This document shows positions 17,174 through 28,267 of a stretch of 64,000 bases of DNA, one piece after another. The stretch spans positions 1,302,001 to 1,366,000 of the forward strand of contig NZ_CP115396.1 of assembly GCF_027625995.1 (NCBI RefSeq), given 5' to 3'. Source of the stretch: Hymenobacter yonginensis (GTDB taxonomy: Bacteria; Bacteroidota; Bacteroidia; Cytophagales; Hymenobacteraceae). Under the pieces are notes generated by a model. It saw nothing but the letters and a program-made list of their open reading frames with translations, did not search any database and had not been told where the DNA came from. The translations under genes and the position numbers were made by a program. Numbering within the stretch: position 1 is the first letter of the stretch; each line of letters opens with the position of its first letter.

Positions 17174-18079
17174 TCAGGCTGCCCGGCGACGGCGCCGCCA
17201 CCAGAAGCGCAGCATTGCCACGGCCAGCCCCAGCAGCGCAACCAGCGGCCAGTTGGCTACCACGCCCAGCACTAGGTTGGTGAGCAGCTGCCAGCCGCTG
17301 TAGAAGGATTCCAGCAGCCGGCTGCCAAACGACAGCACTGGCTGGTCGGGGGTGGGGCGCGCCAGTTCCTGGTAGTAGTTCAGCGTGATGGTGGAGTAGG
17401 CCACCTCGTTGTCGAGGGTGCGCAGGCGGCTTTCGGTGGCCTCAATGTCCTCCCTGATTTCGCCCATGTTCTCCTCTATCTCCAGAATGTCCGCCACTTT
17501 GCGCGCTTGGCCCAGCAGGGCTAGGTAGCGTTGCTCGAGTGCCCGCTTGGAGCGCAGCCGCGCCGATATGTCGGCGTGCTGGGTGGTTACGTCGTCGGTG
17601 CTGAGCTCTTTGTGGCGGAGGGTGCCCAGGCGGTTGAGGCCGCCGAGCAGGGCCTCGAAGCGGGCCGGCGCTACCCGGAGCTTCACGTGGTGCCGCCACT
17701 GTTCGTCTTCGCGGGTTTCCGATATTTCCTCCGCGTAGGCCCCAAATGCGCGGATGAGGCTGTCCACCTGCTGGTTGGCTGCTGGCAGGTCGGCTACTTT
17801 GATCTGGACTTCAGCATGGTATACCAGTTTGCGGGTGGCCGCCGGCTTGGCCTCATTGGTAGCAGGTGCGCCCAGGCCGGGCGGTGGTGGAACGGGTGCT
17901 TCGGGCGCTATTGCCAGCTTATCCACCGACTCCTCGTACTCAGCAGAGGAAGGAGACATCATCACGGCGGGCCGCGCTTCGCCGGCGGCTTCCACTTCTC
18001 CGGCCGGTTCGGCGGGGTGGTCGGCGCAAGACGTTGCAAGCAATACAAACAGCAGCTGGGCAAGTGGCCTGATACGCAT
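17174..18079 (-). CDS. DUF4349 lipoprotein
   Basis: About 301 residues from the ATG at 18077-18079; the longer frame from a TTG at 18145 is rejected because MRIRPLAQLLFVLLATSC is a ready lipoprotein signal with Cys18 as the lipidated residue. DUF4349 features follow: KLVYHAEVQIKVADLPAANQ, a coiled-coil helix rich in Arg/Glu (KRALEQRYLALLGQARKVAD, then EENMGEIREDIEATESRLRT) and a C-terminal membrane span (about 265-290) ending in WWRRRRRAA. The protein is thus anchored by a lipid at one end and a span at the other. Function is unknown. Confidence 0.82.
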   Translation of the reverse strand: MRIRPLAQLLFVLLATSCADHPAEPAGEVEAAGEARPAVMMSPSSAEYEESVDKLAIAPEAPVPPPPGLGAPATNEAKPAATRKLVYHAEVQIKVADLPAANQQVDSLIRAFGAYAEEISETREDEQWRHHVKLRVAPARFEALLGGLNRLGTLRHKELSTDDVTTQHADISARLRSKRALEQRYLALLGQARKVADILEIEENMGEIREDIEATESRLRTLDNEVAYSTITLNYYQELARPTPDQPVLSFGSRLLESFYSGWQLLTNLVLGVVANWPLVALLGLAVAMLRFWWRRRRRAA

Positions 18080-18211
18080 AGCACGGAATGGAATAAATGA
18101 AACAATCAACCTGCCCGCTGCCACTCCCAACCATTCATCCGGCAAACGCTGCCGCCAACTGAAACAGTATAGCCGCTTTCAAATACAGCTGAGCCAGCCA
18201 GCTGAAACGCG

Positions 18212-18246
18212 AAATGCCCGGCTGCCAAAGCGGCAACCGGGCATTT
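18212..18246 (-). terminator. murA: Terminator after murA
   Basis: AAATGCCCGG(C)TGCC at 18212-18226 pairs with GGCA(A)CCGGGCATTT ending at 18246. The leftward reading ends in TTTCGCG, a short T tail. It lies 22 bp past the murA stop. Confidence 0.7.
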
Positions 18247-18268
18247 GTGTGTAGGAAAATCAAACAGC

Positions 18269-19573
18269 CTACAGGCGGCGAATCTTGGCGCCGAGGGCGG
18301 TGAGGCGCTGGTCGATGTACTGGTAGCCGCGGTCAATCTGCTCCACGTTCTCAATCACGCTGCGGCCTTCGGCAGAGAGGGCCGCAATCAGCAAAGCCAC
18401 GCCGGCCCGGATGTCGGGGGAGGTCATGCTGATGCCGCGCAGTTTCTGGCGCTGGTCGAGGCCGATGACGGTGGCGCGGTGCGGGTCGCAGAGAATCACC
18501 TGCGCGCCCATGTCGATGAGCTTGTCAACGAAGAACAGGCGCGACTCGAACATCTTCTGGTGAATAAGCACCGTGCCTTTGGCCTGGGTGGCCACCACCA
18601 GCACAATGCTGAGCAGGTCGGGCGTGAAGCCGGGCCAGGTGTGGTCGGAAACCGTCAGGATGGAGCCGTCGAGGTAGGTGGCAATTTCGTAGTGGTCCTG
18701 GGCCGGAATGTGGATGTCGTCGCCGCGGAACTCCAGCTTGATGCCCAGCTTGCGGAACGTGTCGGGGATGATGCCCAGCTCCGGAATCTGGCAGTCCTTG
18801 ATGGTGATTTCCGAGCCCGTCATGGCCGCCAGACCAATGAAGGAGCCGATTTCAATCATGTCGGGCAGCATGCGGTGCTCGGTGCCGCCGAGGCTTTGCA
18901 CGCCCTCAATGGTGAGCAGGTTGGAGCCGATGCCGTTGATTTTCGCGCCCATGCGCACCAGCATCTTGCACAGCTGCTGCAGATACGGCTCGCAGGCGGC
19001 GTTGTAGATGGTGGTAGTGCCCTGGGCCAGCGCGGCGGCCATCAGAATATTGGCGGTGCCCGTTACGGAAGCCTCGTCCAGCATCATGTAGGCGCCGGTC
19101 AGGCCGTTTTCGGCCTTGATGCGGTAGAAGTCGGTGCCTTCCAGCGTGAGCTTGCCGCCGAGCTTCTCCAGGCCCAAAAAGTGTGTATCCATCGGCCGCC
19201 GGCCGATTTTGTCGCCGCCGGGCTTGGGCAGCTGGCACTTGCCGAAGCGGGCCAGCATCGGGCCCAGAATCATCACCGAGCCGCGCAGCGCGCCAGCCTG
19301 AGCAATGAACTCGGGCGTATCGAGGTAGTCGAGGTTGACGGCGTCGGCCTGAAACCGGTAGGTGTCGGAGGCCAGCTTGCCCACCTTCACGCCCATGTCG
19401 CGCAGCAGCTCAATCAGCTTGTTAACGTCGCGGATGTCGGGGATGTTGGAAATCGTGACGGGCTCTGGCGTGAGCAGCACGGCGCAGAGGATTTGCAGGG
19501 CCTCGTTTTTTGCGCCCTGCGGCACGATTTCACCCTTCAGCGGATGCCCGCCAATTACTTCAAATGAAGCCAT
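18269..19573 (-). CDS. murA: UDP-N-acetylglucosamine 1-carboxyvinyltransferase with Asp at the catalytic Cys position
   Basis: A 434-residue enzyme of the EPSP/MurA fold that adds enolpyruvate to UDP-GlcNAc, the first committed step of peptidoglycan synthesis in the cytosol. The N-terminus MASFEVIGGHPLKGEIVPQGAKNEAL (two stretches) carries the conserved Lys-Asn pair. The loop that normally holds the fosfomycin-targeted cysteine reads PKPGGDKIGRRPMD, with Asp121 instead of Cys. Asp at this place is known from other bacteria and gives intrinsic fosfomycin resistance while keeping activity. The ATG at 19571-19573 is unambiguous. It follows the DUF4290 gene on the same strand, with a repeat-bearing 97-bp spacer. 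Confidence 0.96.
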   Translation of the reverse strand: MASFEVIGGHPLKGEIVPQGAKNEALQILCAVLLTPEPVTISNIPDIRDVNKLIELLRDMGVKVGKLASDTYRFQADAVNLDYLDTPEFIAQAGALRGSVMILGPMLARFGKCQLPKPGGDKIGRRPMDTHFLGLEKLGGKLTLEGTDFYRIKAENGLTGAYMMLDEASVTGTANILMAAALAQGTTTIYNAACEPYLQQLCKMLVRMGAKINGIGSNLLTIEGVQSLGGTEHRMLPDMIEIGSFIGLAAMTGSEITIKDCQIPELGIIPDTFRKLGIKLEFRGDDIHIPAQDHYEIATYLDGSILTVSDHTWPGFTPDLLSIVLVVATQAKGTVLIHQKMFESRLFFVDKLIDMGAQVILCDPHRATVIGLDQRQKLRGISMTSPDIRAGVALLIAALSAEGRSVIENVEQIDRGYQYIDQRLTALGAKIRRL

Positions 19574-19581
19574 GTGTTATT

Positions 19582-19662
19582 GAGCTACCAGCCGTAAGCT
19601 ACAGGCGGCAAGCTGATTGAAATGGTTGGAATAAAGAGAAGCAAGCGGGTAGCTTGCGGCAG
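19582..19662. repeat. AAGCTNNAGGCGGCAAGCT-type repeat between DUF4290 gene and murA
   Basis: GAGCTACCAGCCGTAAGCTA and GGCGGCAAGCTGAT face GGTAGCTTGCGGCAG near 19650, giving a weak hairpin. Words are those of the 1893-2025 region, so the two look like relics of one element. Confidence 0.4.
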
Positions 19663-19670
19663 AGGTGTGC

Positions 19671-20396
19671 TTACTGCGGAGGCTGCTGTGGTTCCTGGCG
19701 GCCCTTTTTGCCGCCCCGGCGCTGCTTGTCGCGGCGGTTGCCGTTGCCACCACCGTTGCCGCTGCGGCGACCTTCGCGCTCCTGGCGCGGCTGGGGCACA
19801 ATGAACGGAGCCGGACGACCACCGGCAACGGCCGGAGCGGCGGCCATTTCAAACAGGCTCTGTGCTTCCACGGTGGCCGGGTCCAGGGTGAGCTGGCCGC
19901 CGGACAAGTCCTTCAGGTGCTTCAGGATCGTGACGTCCTTGGCGTTTTCCTTGTTGTGCGAGCGGTACAGGAACTTCATCGTGCGGCCGATGGTGATGGT
20001 GGCCTGCTCGCGTTCCGTGGGGTCTTCCAGCGTGAGGGCTTTCTCCACCATCAGCTCCACACCGCGGCCGTAGGCGCGCAGCTTGAGGTTTTTCTCGGGG
20101 TAGGCGAGGGGCTTGGGCTGCTGATGCAGCTCTTTCAGGCCTTTCAGTTGGAAGGGCGCGTCAATATCCAGGTCTTCATCGGCCATCTCGTAGAGGTGGT
20201 TCCAGACTTTCTCCTGGGAGTTGGGCTGGTCGCGCAGGCTGGGCTGCAGCCGGAAAATCAGCTGCACGATCTGCGTGGCGCGGCGCGTGCGCTCGGCCTT
20301 GTCTTCCACTTCGCGCAGGCCCTGAATGAGCTGAAAAGTGGTTTGGCCGTACTCGCGCTGGAGCAGCTCGTGTTTATGTAAGATGGGAAGGGGCAT
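19671..20396 (-). CDS. DUF4290 family protein
   Basis: A 241-residue soluble protein found across Bacteroidota and usually next to murA, as here. The ATG at 20394-20396 gives MPLPILHKHELLQREYGQTT, typical of the family. The first 185 residues are mostly helical, with VWNHLYEMADEDLDIDAPF and MVEKALTLEDPTEREQATI as recognisable stretches. The tail from about residue 205 is low-complexity and basic (Arg, Gly, Asn, Gln and Lys rich), suggesting contact with nucleic acid. The conserved pairing with murA suggests a link to envelope synthesis, but no function is established. It lies 135 bp downstream of the helicase gene, on the same strand. Confidence 0.8.
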   Translation of the reverse strand: MPLPILHKHELLQREYGQTTFQLIQGLREVEDKAERTRRATQIVQLIFRLQPSLRDQPNSQEKVWNHLYEMADEDLDIDAPFQLKGLKELHQQPKPLAYPEKNLKLRAYGRGVELMVEKALTLEDPTEREQATITIGRTMKFLYRSHNKENAKDVTILKHLKDLSGGQLTLDPATVEAQSLFEMAAAPAVAGGRPAPFIVPQPRQEREGRRSGNGGGNGNRRDKQRRGGKKGRQEPQQPPQ

Positions 20397-20530
20397 TCTA
20401 AGAAAATAAGCGCCGGCGCAGGCCAGCGGCAGTGCAAAAATAGGAGGCTGTTGTTCCGGATTGTACCAGCAAAGCAGCGTTAGCCGGTGGGTAGGCGCGC
20501 CTGGCGGCGGCGTGCGGCCCGGAACAACGG

Positions 20531-22813
<2,283 letters not shown>

Positions 22814-22826
22814 ATTGGCTTGTTAG

Positions 22827-22834
22827 CAAAGGTA
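22827..22834 (-). promoter_or_regulatory. pcrA: -7 box for the helicase gene
   Basis: On the minus strand the bases read TACCTTTG, an exact TAnnTTTG. Transcription should start near 22820, only a few bases before the first ATG and about 25 before the second. Confidence 0.6.
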
Positions 22835-22839
22835 CGGCA

Positions 22840-22872
22840 TTGCAGCCGGGCCACGAAACAGGGTTATCTTTG
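22840..22872 (+). promoter_or_regulatory. Promoter for the DUF3109 gene
   Basis: TTG at 22840-22842, a 22-base spacer and TATCTTTG at 22865-22872: a full match to the Bacteroidota consensus. It lies back to back with the helicase promoter and leaves a leader of about 90 nt. Confidence 0.72.
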
Positions 22873-22970
22873 TGTTTCCGATTTCCTGCCGTGGGCCCCG
22901 GCGGTTTTGCCGCCGACTGTTCTCCGGCACACTGCAAAACCGTCGGCAGGCGCTGCGGAACCCTACTACC

Positions 22971-23546
22971 ATGATTCAGATCCAGAACACCCTGATTTCC
23001 GACGACGTTCGGGATAATTTCTTCGTCTGCAACCTCGAAGCCTGCAAGGGCGCCTGCTGCGTGGAAGGCGACCTGGGCGCGCCGCTCGAAGACGCCGAGC
23101 TGGCCATCCTGGAGCAGGAGTACGCCGCCATCAAGCCCTTCCTCACCGAGGCCGGCCAGCAGGCCATCGAGGCCCAGGGCCTCTACATCAAAGACTGGGA
23201 AGGCGACTACAGCACCACCACCATCAACGACCGGGAGTGCGCCTACGCCCTCTATGACGAACGGGGCATCCTAAAGTGCGGCATCGAGCAGGCCTACCTA
23301 GCTGGCGCCACCAGCTTCAAGAAGCCCATCAGCTGCCACCTATACCCCATCCGCATCACCAAGTACGACGGCTTCGAGGCCCTCAACTACGACCGGTGGA
23401 GCATCTGCTCGCCCGCCTGCAGCTTCGGCGCCAACCTGGGCGTGCGCGTTTATCAGTTCCTGAAAGAGCCCTTGATCCGCAAGTACGGCGAGGACTGGTA
23501 CGGCGAGCTGGTGCACGAAATCGAGCACGGCAACCCTGCCGAATAA
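22971..23546 (+). CDS. DUF3109 cysteine-rich protein
   Basis: A 191-residue protein starting at the ATG at 22971 ([18 protein letters not shown]). The longer open frame from 22872 only covers leader sequence. It is rich in cysteines in the pattern of the DUF3109/YkgJ group: [15 protein letters not shown] near the N-terminus, then [25 protein letters not shown] and ICSPACSFG. The set could bind a metal or an iron-sulfur cluster, but this is inference. The family is widespread in Bacteroidota with no known role. It has its own consensus promoter and a strong terminator. Confidence 0.85.
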   Translation: MIQIQNTLISDDVRDNFFVCNLEACKGACCVEGDLGAPLEDAELAILEQEYAAIKPFLTEAGQQAIEAQGLYIKDWEGDYSTTTINDRECAYALYDERGILKCGIEQAYLAGATSFKKPISCHLYPIRITKYDGFEALNYDRWSICSPACSFGANLGVRVYQFLKEPLIRKYGEDWYGELVHEIEHGNPAE

Positions 23547-23550
23547 GCAA

Positions 23551-23582
23551 AAAAGACCGGCTATACAGCCGGCCTTTTCTTT
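23551..23582 (+). terminator. Bidirectional terminator
   Basis: AAAAGACCGGCT (23551-23562), loop ATAC, AGCCGGCCTTTT (23567-23578), then TCTTTT. It serves the DUF3109 gene and, by its A run, possibly the convergent amylase gene. Confidence 0.85.
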
Positions 23583-23611
23583 TACATGCTTTTCAGGTTA
23601 CTAAAACCAGC

Positions 23612-25411
23612 TTACTGCCACGTTTCGGTGCGCGTCTGGCTGGTGCCGGTGGGCGTGAAGGTGCGGTTGGCGCCGCCTTCATAGAGCACGTTGCCGGCGG
23701 CATCCTTGCGGATGTACTTGTACTGCACGCTGGTGCCGCTGGTCAGGTTGATGGTGCCTTTCCACACGGGGAAGGAGGCGCCGCTCAGCTTGATGGCGTT
23801 GGCCGTGTTCCAGGCGCCGAGCTGGGCGGTGCTGCCCAGCACGTACACATCCTGCCCCGATACGGTGCCGCTATACGTCACGTTAAACGAAACAGCCGTG
23901 GTAGTGGTGGATGGAGGCGTCGTGACGGTGCCGCCGGGCACCCATACCGAGTAGCTGCGGGCATTCACCGGGAAGTTGCCGGTGCCGTTGGCATCGGTGG
24001 TCACGGTGCTGGTGTTGTTGCCGGTTTTGTCGGTCAGCGTGGCGCTCTTGAAGGGCGTGGTCACCGTTTTGGTGCGGGCCGTGCTGCCGTCGTTGAGCAG
24101 CAGGAGCAGGCCTTTGTGCGAGGCGTCGCCGGCGCGGGAGTACACGTACACGTCGGCGTCGTTCACGCTGGTGTACTCGGCGGCGGCACCGTAGGCGTTG
24201 GCCTGGCGGATGCCGTTGAGGGTTTTAATCTGGTTGCCGAGGCCGTAGTTGTAGTAGTCCTTGTAGAACACGCAGGGGTAGCCGTTGGCGCGGGTCAGGA
24301 TGTAGGCGTAGGCCAGCATCTTGAGGTTGGTCACGGGCGAGTACAGGGCGCCGGGGTGGTCGGTGTCGTGGTTATCCACGAACGACACCGACAGCGTCGG
24401 GTTCGACTCAGTGAAACCGGCGAACTGCAGCCCGCGCATGTCCCAGGCGCCGTTGCCGTTGCTCATGTCCTGGAAGGTGTAGTGCAGCGGCACGTCGAAG
24501 AGGCTGGTGCGGCCACCGGTGGCGGCGGCGTAGTTCTTCAGGTCCTGCAGGTTGCGGAACCACGCCTCCGAAACGGCAAAGCGGCCGTTGGTTTTCACCG
24601 CATCCAGCCACTGGTTCACGTAGGGCGTGTAGATGTGCTTGGTGGCATCGAGGCGGTAGCCGTCGAGACTCATCTTGGTGGTAATCCAGTTGCCCCAGTT
24701 GATGGTCTCGGTCTGGTTGCTGGTGTTGCCATTATACTGGATTTCCGAGCCGAGCAGGTTGTCGTAGGCGTCGTTGTTGGCGTAGGGCTGGAAGTCCCAG
24801 CTTTTCCACTGGTACCAGCCGTTGTTGGGCGCCTGCTGCGTGCCGGTGAAGTTGTTGAAGGTCCACTTGTAGCTGCTGTAGGTGTTGCCGCGGCCGGGGA
24901 AGTTGAACTTGGTGTACACCAGGTTGCCGTTCACGTTTTCCTGGGCGTCGGCCCAGGTCATGTGGTTCATCACCATGTCCTCGTACACCTGCAGGCCCTG
25001 GGCCTTCATGGCCCCAATAGCGGTCTGCAGCTGCCCGATGGTGCCGTAGCGCGTGGCCACGGTACCTTTCTGGTTGAACTCGCCCAGGTCGTAGCGGTCA
25101 TACACGCCGTAGCCGACGTCGCTCTGGCTGCCGCCTTTGTATGCCGGCGGGAGCCACAGAGCAGTAATGCCGGCGGACTTCAGCTCGGCGGCCCGAGAGC
25201 CCAGCACCTGCCACCAGGTGCCCTGCGTGCTGCTGATCGGCACATCCCAGTAGAAGGCCTGCATCATCACACCATTGGTCGCCACGGCACTCTGTGTGAC
25301 CGGGGCGGCGCTTGGGGCTGCCATGGGCTGCACCGCGTCTTTGTTGCAGGCTTGCGTCAGCAGTCCTGCGGCAGCCAGCCCGCAGAGGGCCAGCGCGTTC
25401 ATTTTTCTCAT
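23612..25411 (-). CDS. Alpha-amylase lipoprotein, GH13 with C-terminal CBM20
   Basis: About 599 residues from the ATG at 25409-25411; the TTG at 25450 is within the promoter. MRKMNALALCGLAAAGLLTQAC is a lipoprotein signal with lipidated Cys22. The GH13 barrel has the four conserved regions: DMVMNH, GYRLDATKH (nucleophile Asp255), AVSEAW (acid/base Glu282) and SFVDNHDT (Asp349). The calcium-domain sequence is of the bacterial/plant-like secreted amylase group. From about residue 505 a CBM20 starch-binding domain follows (VSFNVTYSGTVSGQDVYVLG, then WKGTINL). It should act at the cell surface on starch. There is no susC/susD pair nearby, so it is not in a classical Sus-type locus. Confidence 0.93.
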   Translation of the reverse strand: MRKMNALALCGLAAAGLLTQACNKDAVQPMAAPSAAPVTQSAVATNGVMMQAFYWDVPISSTQGTWWQVLGSRAAELKSAGITALWLPPAYKGGSQSDVGYGVYDRYDLGEFNQKGTVATRYGTIGQLQTAIGAMKAQGLQVYEDMVMNHMTWADAQENVNGNLVYTKFNFPGRGNTYSSYKWTFNNFTGTQQAPNNGWYQWKSWDFQPYANNDAYDNLLGSEIQYNGNTSNQTETINWGNWITTKMSLDGYRLDATKHIYTPYVNQWLDAVKTNGRFAVSEAWFRNLQDLKNYAAATGGRTSLFDVPLHYTFQDMSNGNGAWDMRGLQFAGFTESNPTLSVSFVDNHDTDHPGALYSPVTNLKMLAYAYILTRANGYPCVFYKDYYNYGLGNQIKTLNGIRQANAYGAAAEYTSVNDADVYVYSRAGDASHKGLLLLLNDGSTARTKTVTTPFKSATLTDKTGNNTSTVTTDANGTGNFPVNARSYSVWVPGGTVTTPPSTTTTAVSFNVTYSGTVSGQDVYVLGSTAQLGAWNTANAIKLSGASFPVWKGTINLTSGTSVQYKYIRKDAAGNVLYEGGANRTFTPTGTSQTRTETWQ

Positions 25412-25447
25412 AAAAGTGGGAGTTGGTTGTGGTAAGAAAGAACGAAG

Positions 25448-25478
25448 CAATACTACCGGATTTATGAGAATTATTCAA
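25448..25478 (-). promoter_or_regulatory. Promoter for the amylase gene
   Basis: On the minus strand TTG (25476-25478), 20 bases, then TAGTATTG (25448-25455): one mismatch from TTG-N20-TAnnTTTG. It leaves a leader of about 30 nt before the ATG. Confidence 0.6.
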
Positions 25479-25646
25479 TTGACGCCCAGTGATTTTGCGT
25501 GTAGAATTTGGGCTAATATTCAAAATAAGCCATTTTTAGCGCCTGAGGCTATGTTTAGCCGATTCGCCTGTGTATCAGGATGCTTGTAATAATACTATAT
25601 TGACCAAAGCTGGTGCTGTGTTGCTCCGTTTCGGATGGGCCACGCA
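25479..25646. other. AT-rich spacer upstream of the amylase gene
   Basis: No gene is seen. The stretch is clearly richer in A and T than its surroundings and may hold regulator sites for the amylase promoter, but no palindrome stands out. Confidence 0.4.
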
Positions 25647-25681
25647 CGAAAACGCCCGGCCTGCAAAGCAGATCGGGCGTT
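25647..25681 (-). terminator. accC: Terminator after accC
   Basis: AACGCCCG (25651-25658) pairs with CGGGCGTT (25674-25681); the leftward reading ends in GTTTTCG. A weaker inner pairing (GC AAAG CA) fills the loop. Confidence 0.65.
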
Positions 25682-25708
25682 GAAACGAAGGCGGTTAGCG
25701 GGCTAAAC

Positions 25709-27055
25709 TTACAGCTCCGTGAAGTCGAAAGAGGTTTCCAGGAACTTCGTGGTGAAGTTGCCCGACTTGAAGTCGGCGTTGTCCATCAGCTTCAGGTGGA
25801 ACGGAATCGTCGTTTTCACGCCTTCCACCACAAACTCGCTCAGGGCGCGCTTCATCTTCACGATGCACTCCTCCCGGGTCTGGGCCACGGTGATGAGCTT
25901 GGCAATCATCGAGTCGTAGTTCGATGGAATCTGGTAGCCGGCATATACGTGCGTGTCTACGCGCACGCCGTGGCCGCCGGGGATGTGCAGGGTCGTGATT
26001 TTGCCCGGCGACGGACGGAAATCCTTGCTTGGGTCCTCGGCGTTGATGCGGCACTCCATGGCGTGCATCTTGGGGGCGTAGTTGTTGCCCGAAATCGGGA
26101 TGCCCGCCGCCACCTTGATCTGCTCCTTGATCAGGTCGTAGTTGATAACCTCTTCCGTCACGGGGTGCTCCACCTGAATGCGGGTGTTCATCTCCATGAA
26201 GTAGAAGTTGCGGTCCTTGTCCACCAGAAACTCGATGGTGCCCACGCCTTCGTAGCCGATAGCGGCAGCTCCAGCAATGGCGGCTGCGCCCATCCGCTCG
26301 CGCAGATCGTCGGTCATGAAGGGCGAAGGGGCCTCTTCCACCAGCTTCTGGTGGCGGCGCTGAATGCTGCAGTCGCGCTCCGAAAGGTGGCACACGTGGC
26401 CGAACTGGTCGCCGCAGATCTGGATTTCAATGTGGCGGGGCTCCACCACAAACTTCTCCAGGTACATGCCGTCGTTGCCGAAGGCGGCTTTCGATTCGGT
26501 GCGGGCGTCGTTCCAGGCTTTCTCGAACTCGTCTTCGGAGTTGATGATGCGCATGCCGCGCCCGCCGCCGCCGGCTGTCGCCTTCAGAATAACGGGGTAC
26601 TTGATCTTGGCGGCAATCTTCTTGCCCTGCTCCACCGATTCCAGCAAGCCCACCGAACCCGGAATGCAGGGTACGCCGGCCTTGATCATGGTGGCTTTGG
26701 CCGAAGCCTTGTCGCCCATCTGGTTGATCATCTCGGGCGAGGCCCCGATGAACTTGATGCCATTTTCATGGCACACGCGCGAGAATTCGGCGTTTTCGCT
26801 CAGGAAGCCATAACCCGGATGAATGGCGTCAGCGTTGGTGATTTCGGCGGCGGCAATCAGTGTCGGGATGCTCAGGTAGCTCTGCGACGAAGCCGGTGGG
26901 CCGATGCACACGGCCTCATCAGCAAAGCGCACGTGCAGGCTTTCCTTGTCGGCGGTGGAGTACACAGCCACCGTCTTGATGCCCATCTCCTTGCAGGTGC
27001 GGATAATGCGCAACGCAATTTCGCCCCGGTTGGCAATCAGTATTTTTTTGAACAC
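25709..27055 (-). CDS. accC: Biotin carboxylase subunit of acetyl-CoA carboxylase
   Basis: A 448-residue ATP-grasp enzyme that carboxylates the biotin on AccB, the first step of fatty-acid synthesis. The start is a GTG at 27053-27055, read as [20 protein letters not shown], exactly the family N-terminus. Other motifs: the glycine-rich loop [13 protein letters not shown], the [17 protein letters not shown] block, and the metal/catalytic stretch [18 protein letters not shown]. The length is normal. It is downstream of accB on the same strand, but the 113-bp spacer holds an inverted repeat (27073-27152) that may fine-tune or stop read-through. Confidence 0.97.
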   Translation of the reverse strand: MFKKILIANRGEIALRIIRTCKEMGIKTVAVYSTADKESLHVRFADEAVCIGPPASSQSYLSIPTLIAAAEITNADAIHPGYGFLSENAEFSRVCHENGIKFIGASPEMINQMGDKASAKATMIKAGVPCIPGSVGLLESVEQGKKIAAKIKYPVILKATAGGGGRGMRIINSEDEFEKAWNDARTESKAAFGNDGMYLEKFVVEPRHIEIQICGDQFGHVCHLSERDCSIQRRHQKLVEEAPSPFMTDDLRERMGAAAIAGAAAIGYEGVGTIEFLVDKDRNFYFMEMNTRIQVEHPVTEEVINYDLIKEQIKVAAGIPISGNNYAPKMHAMECRINAEDPSKDFRPSPGKITTLHIPGGHGVRVDTHVYAGYQIPSNYDSMIAKLITVAQTREECIVKMKRALSEFVVEGVKTTIPFHLKLMDNADFKSGNFTTKFLETSFDFTEL

Positions 27056-27072
27056 GAGTTCAGTATTGAGTG

Positions 27073-27152
27073 GTGAGTATTAAGTAGTGAGTAATGAGCA
27101 ACAGCCACTTCATGATTTCTGGAGTTACCCAGTCTCACTACTTAGTACTCAC
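27073..27152. repeat. Inverted repeat in the accB-accC spacer
   Basis: GTGAGTATTAAGTAGTGAG (27073-27091) and CTCACTACTTAGTACTCAC (27134-27152) are complementary with one mismatch over 19 bp. The spacer is AT-rich against GC-rich neighbours, so it looks inserted. No T run follows on the coding strand. Confidence 0.75.
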
Positions 27153-27168
27153 TACTCCATACCAAAAA

Positions 27169-27660
27169 TTACATCGGCTCAATCAGGAACAGCGGCTGGT
27201 CGTATTCCACTGGCGAAGCGTTTTCCACCAGAGCTTTTACCACGCGGCCGCTCTGCTCGGCTTCAATTTCGTTGAAGAGCTTCATAGCCTCAATGATGCA
27301 AATCACCTGACCTTTCTCCACCAGGTCACCGACTTGGATGAAGGCGGGCGTTTCGGGGCTGCTGCTGCGGTAGAACGTGCCAATCATCGGGGATTTCAGC
27401 GGTACCATGTTGGCGGCTTCGGCCGGAGCCGCGGCGGCTGGGGCCGGAGCTGCTGCTGCCGCTGCAACCGGGGCTGCTGGGGCCGGAGCCGCCACGGCGG
27501 CCGGAGCTGCCTGGGGCGCTGGGGCCGCTACGCTCATCACCTGGCGGGTGTTGGGCTCGCGCTGAACCGAGATTTTAAATTCCTCGGTTTCGATGTTGAC
27601 TTTGTTCAGTCCCGACTTGGCGATGAAGTCGATGAGGTCCTGGAGTTCTTTGGCTTTCAT
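27169..27660 (-). CDS. accB: Biotin carboxyl carrier protein
   Basis: 163 residues from the ATG at 27658-27660 (MKAKELQDLIDFIAKSGLNK), the usual BCCP start. Longer frames would run into efp. The N-terminal helix pair is followed by an alanine/proline linker (about 45-82) and the biotinyl domain. Lys127 in EAMKLFNE is the biotinylation site. It carries CO2 from AccC to the carboxyltransferase. It lies 22 bp after efp on the same strand, an arrangement common in Bacteroidota. Confidence 0.97.
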   Translation of the reverse strand: MKAKELQDLIDFIAKSGLNKVNIETEEFKISVQREPNTRQVMSVAAPAPQAAPAAVAAPAPAAPVAAAAAAPAPAAAAPAEAANMVPLKSPMIGTFYRSSSPETPAFIQVGDLVEKGQVICIIEAMKLFNEIEAEQSGRVVKALVENASPVEYDQPLFLIEPM

Positions 27661-27682
27661 GGAGGAAGGCTTGAGTGGCTGC

Positions 27683-28246
27683 TTACTTGACTCTTTCGAC
27701 ATAGGAGTAGTCGCTGGTCTTGATGCGGATTTTGGTGTCAGTATCAATGAACAGCGGCACCTGAATGCGGGCGCCGGTTTCCACGATGGCCGGCTTGAGG
27801 GTGTTGGTAGCGGTGTCGCCTTTCAGGCCGGGCTCGGTGTAGGTCACTACCAGCTCCACGGTGGTCGGCAGCTCGGCCGTGAGGGGCTGCTCGGTCTCGG
27901 CGTGGAACAGGATGGTGGCCACTTGGCCTTCCTTCATGATATCGGCGAAGGGCACCATGGCCTCGGGCAGCACTACCTGCTCAAACGACTCGTTGTCCAT
28001 GAACGTGTAGCCGTAGTCGTCTTTGTACAGGTACTGGTGCGGGCGCTGCTCTACGCGGGCCGTCTCCACTTTTACGCCAGCATTGAACGTGTTGTCGATG
28101 ACGCGGCCGGTTTTGATGTTGCGGAGCTTGGTGCGCACGAAGGCCGGGCCTTTGCCGGGCTTCACGTGCTGAAATTCGGTGATGACGTGCAATTCGCCGT
28201 TGTAGTTCAGAACGAGCCCGTTGCGAAAGTCTGCAGTGGTTGCCAT
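27683..28246 (-). CDS. efp: Translation elongation factor P
   Basis: A 187-residue, three-domain EF-P that helps ribosomes through proline stretches. The ATG at 28244-28246 begins MATTADFRNGLVLNYNGELH. The tip loop is HVKPGKGPAFVR with Lys32 at the position modified in many bacteria; no modification enzyme is in the window. The OB-fold signature near the C-terminus (DTATNTLKPAIVETGARIQV) is intact. It heads the efp-accB-accC group after a fabH terminator and an AT-rich hairpin element. Confidence 0.97.
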   Translation of the reverse strand: MATTADFRNGLVLNYNGELHVITEFQHVKPGKGPAFVRTKLRNIKTGRVIDNTFNAGVKVETARVEQRPHQYLYKDDYGYTFMDNESFEQVVLPEAMVPFADIMKEGQVATILFHAETEQPLTAELPTTVELVVTYTEPGLKGDTATNTLKPAIVETGARIQVPLFIDTDTKIRIKTSDYSYVERVK

Positions 28247-28267
28247 GGGTGGGAATTAAGAATTAGG

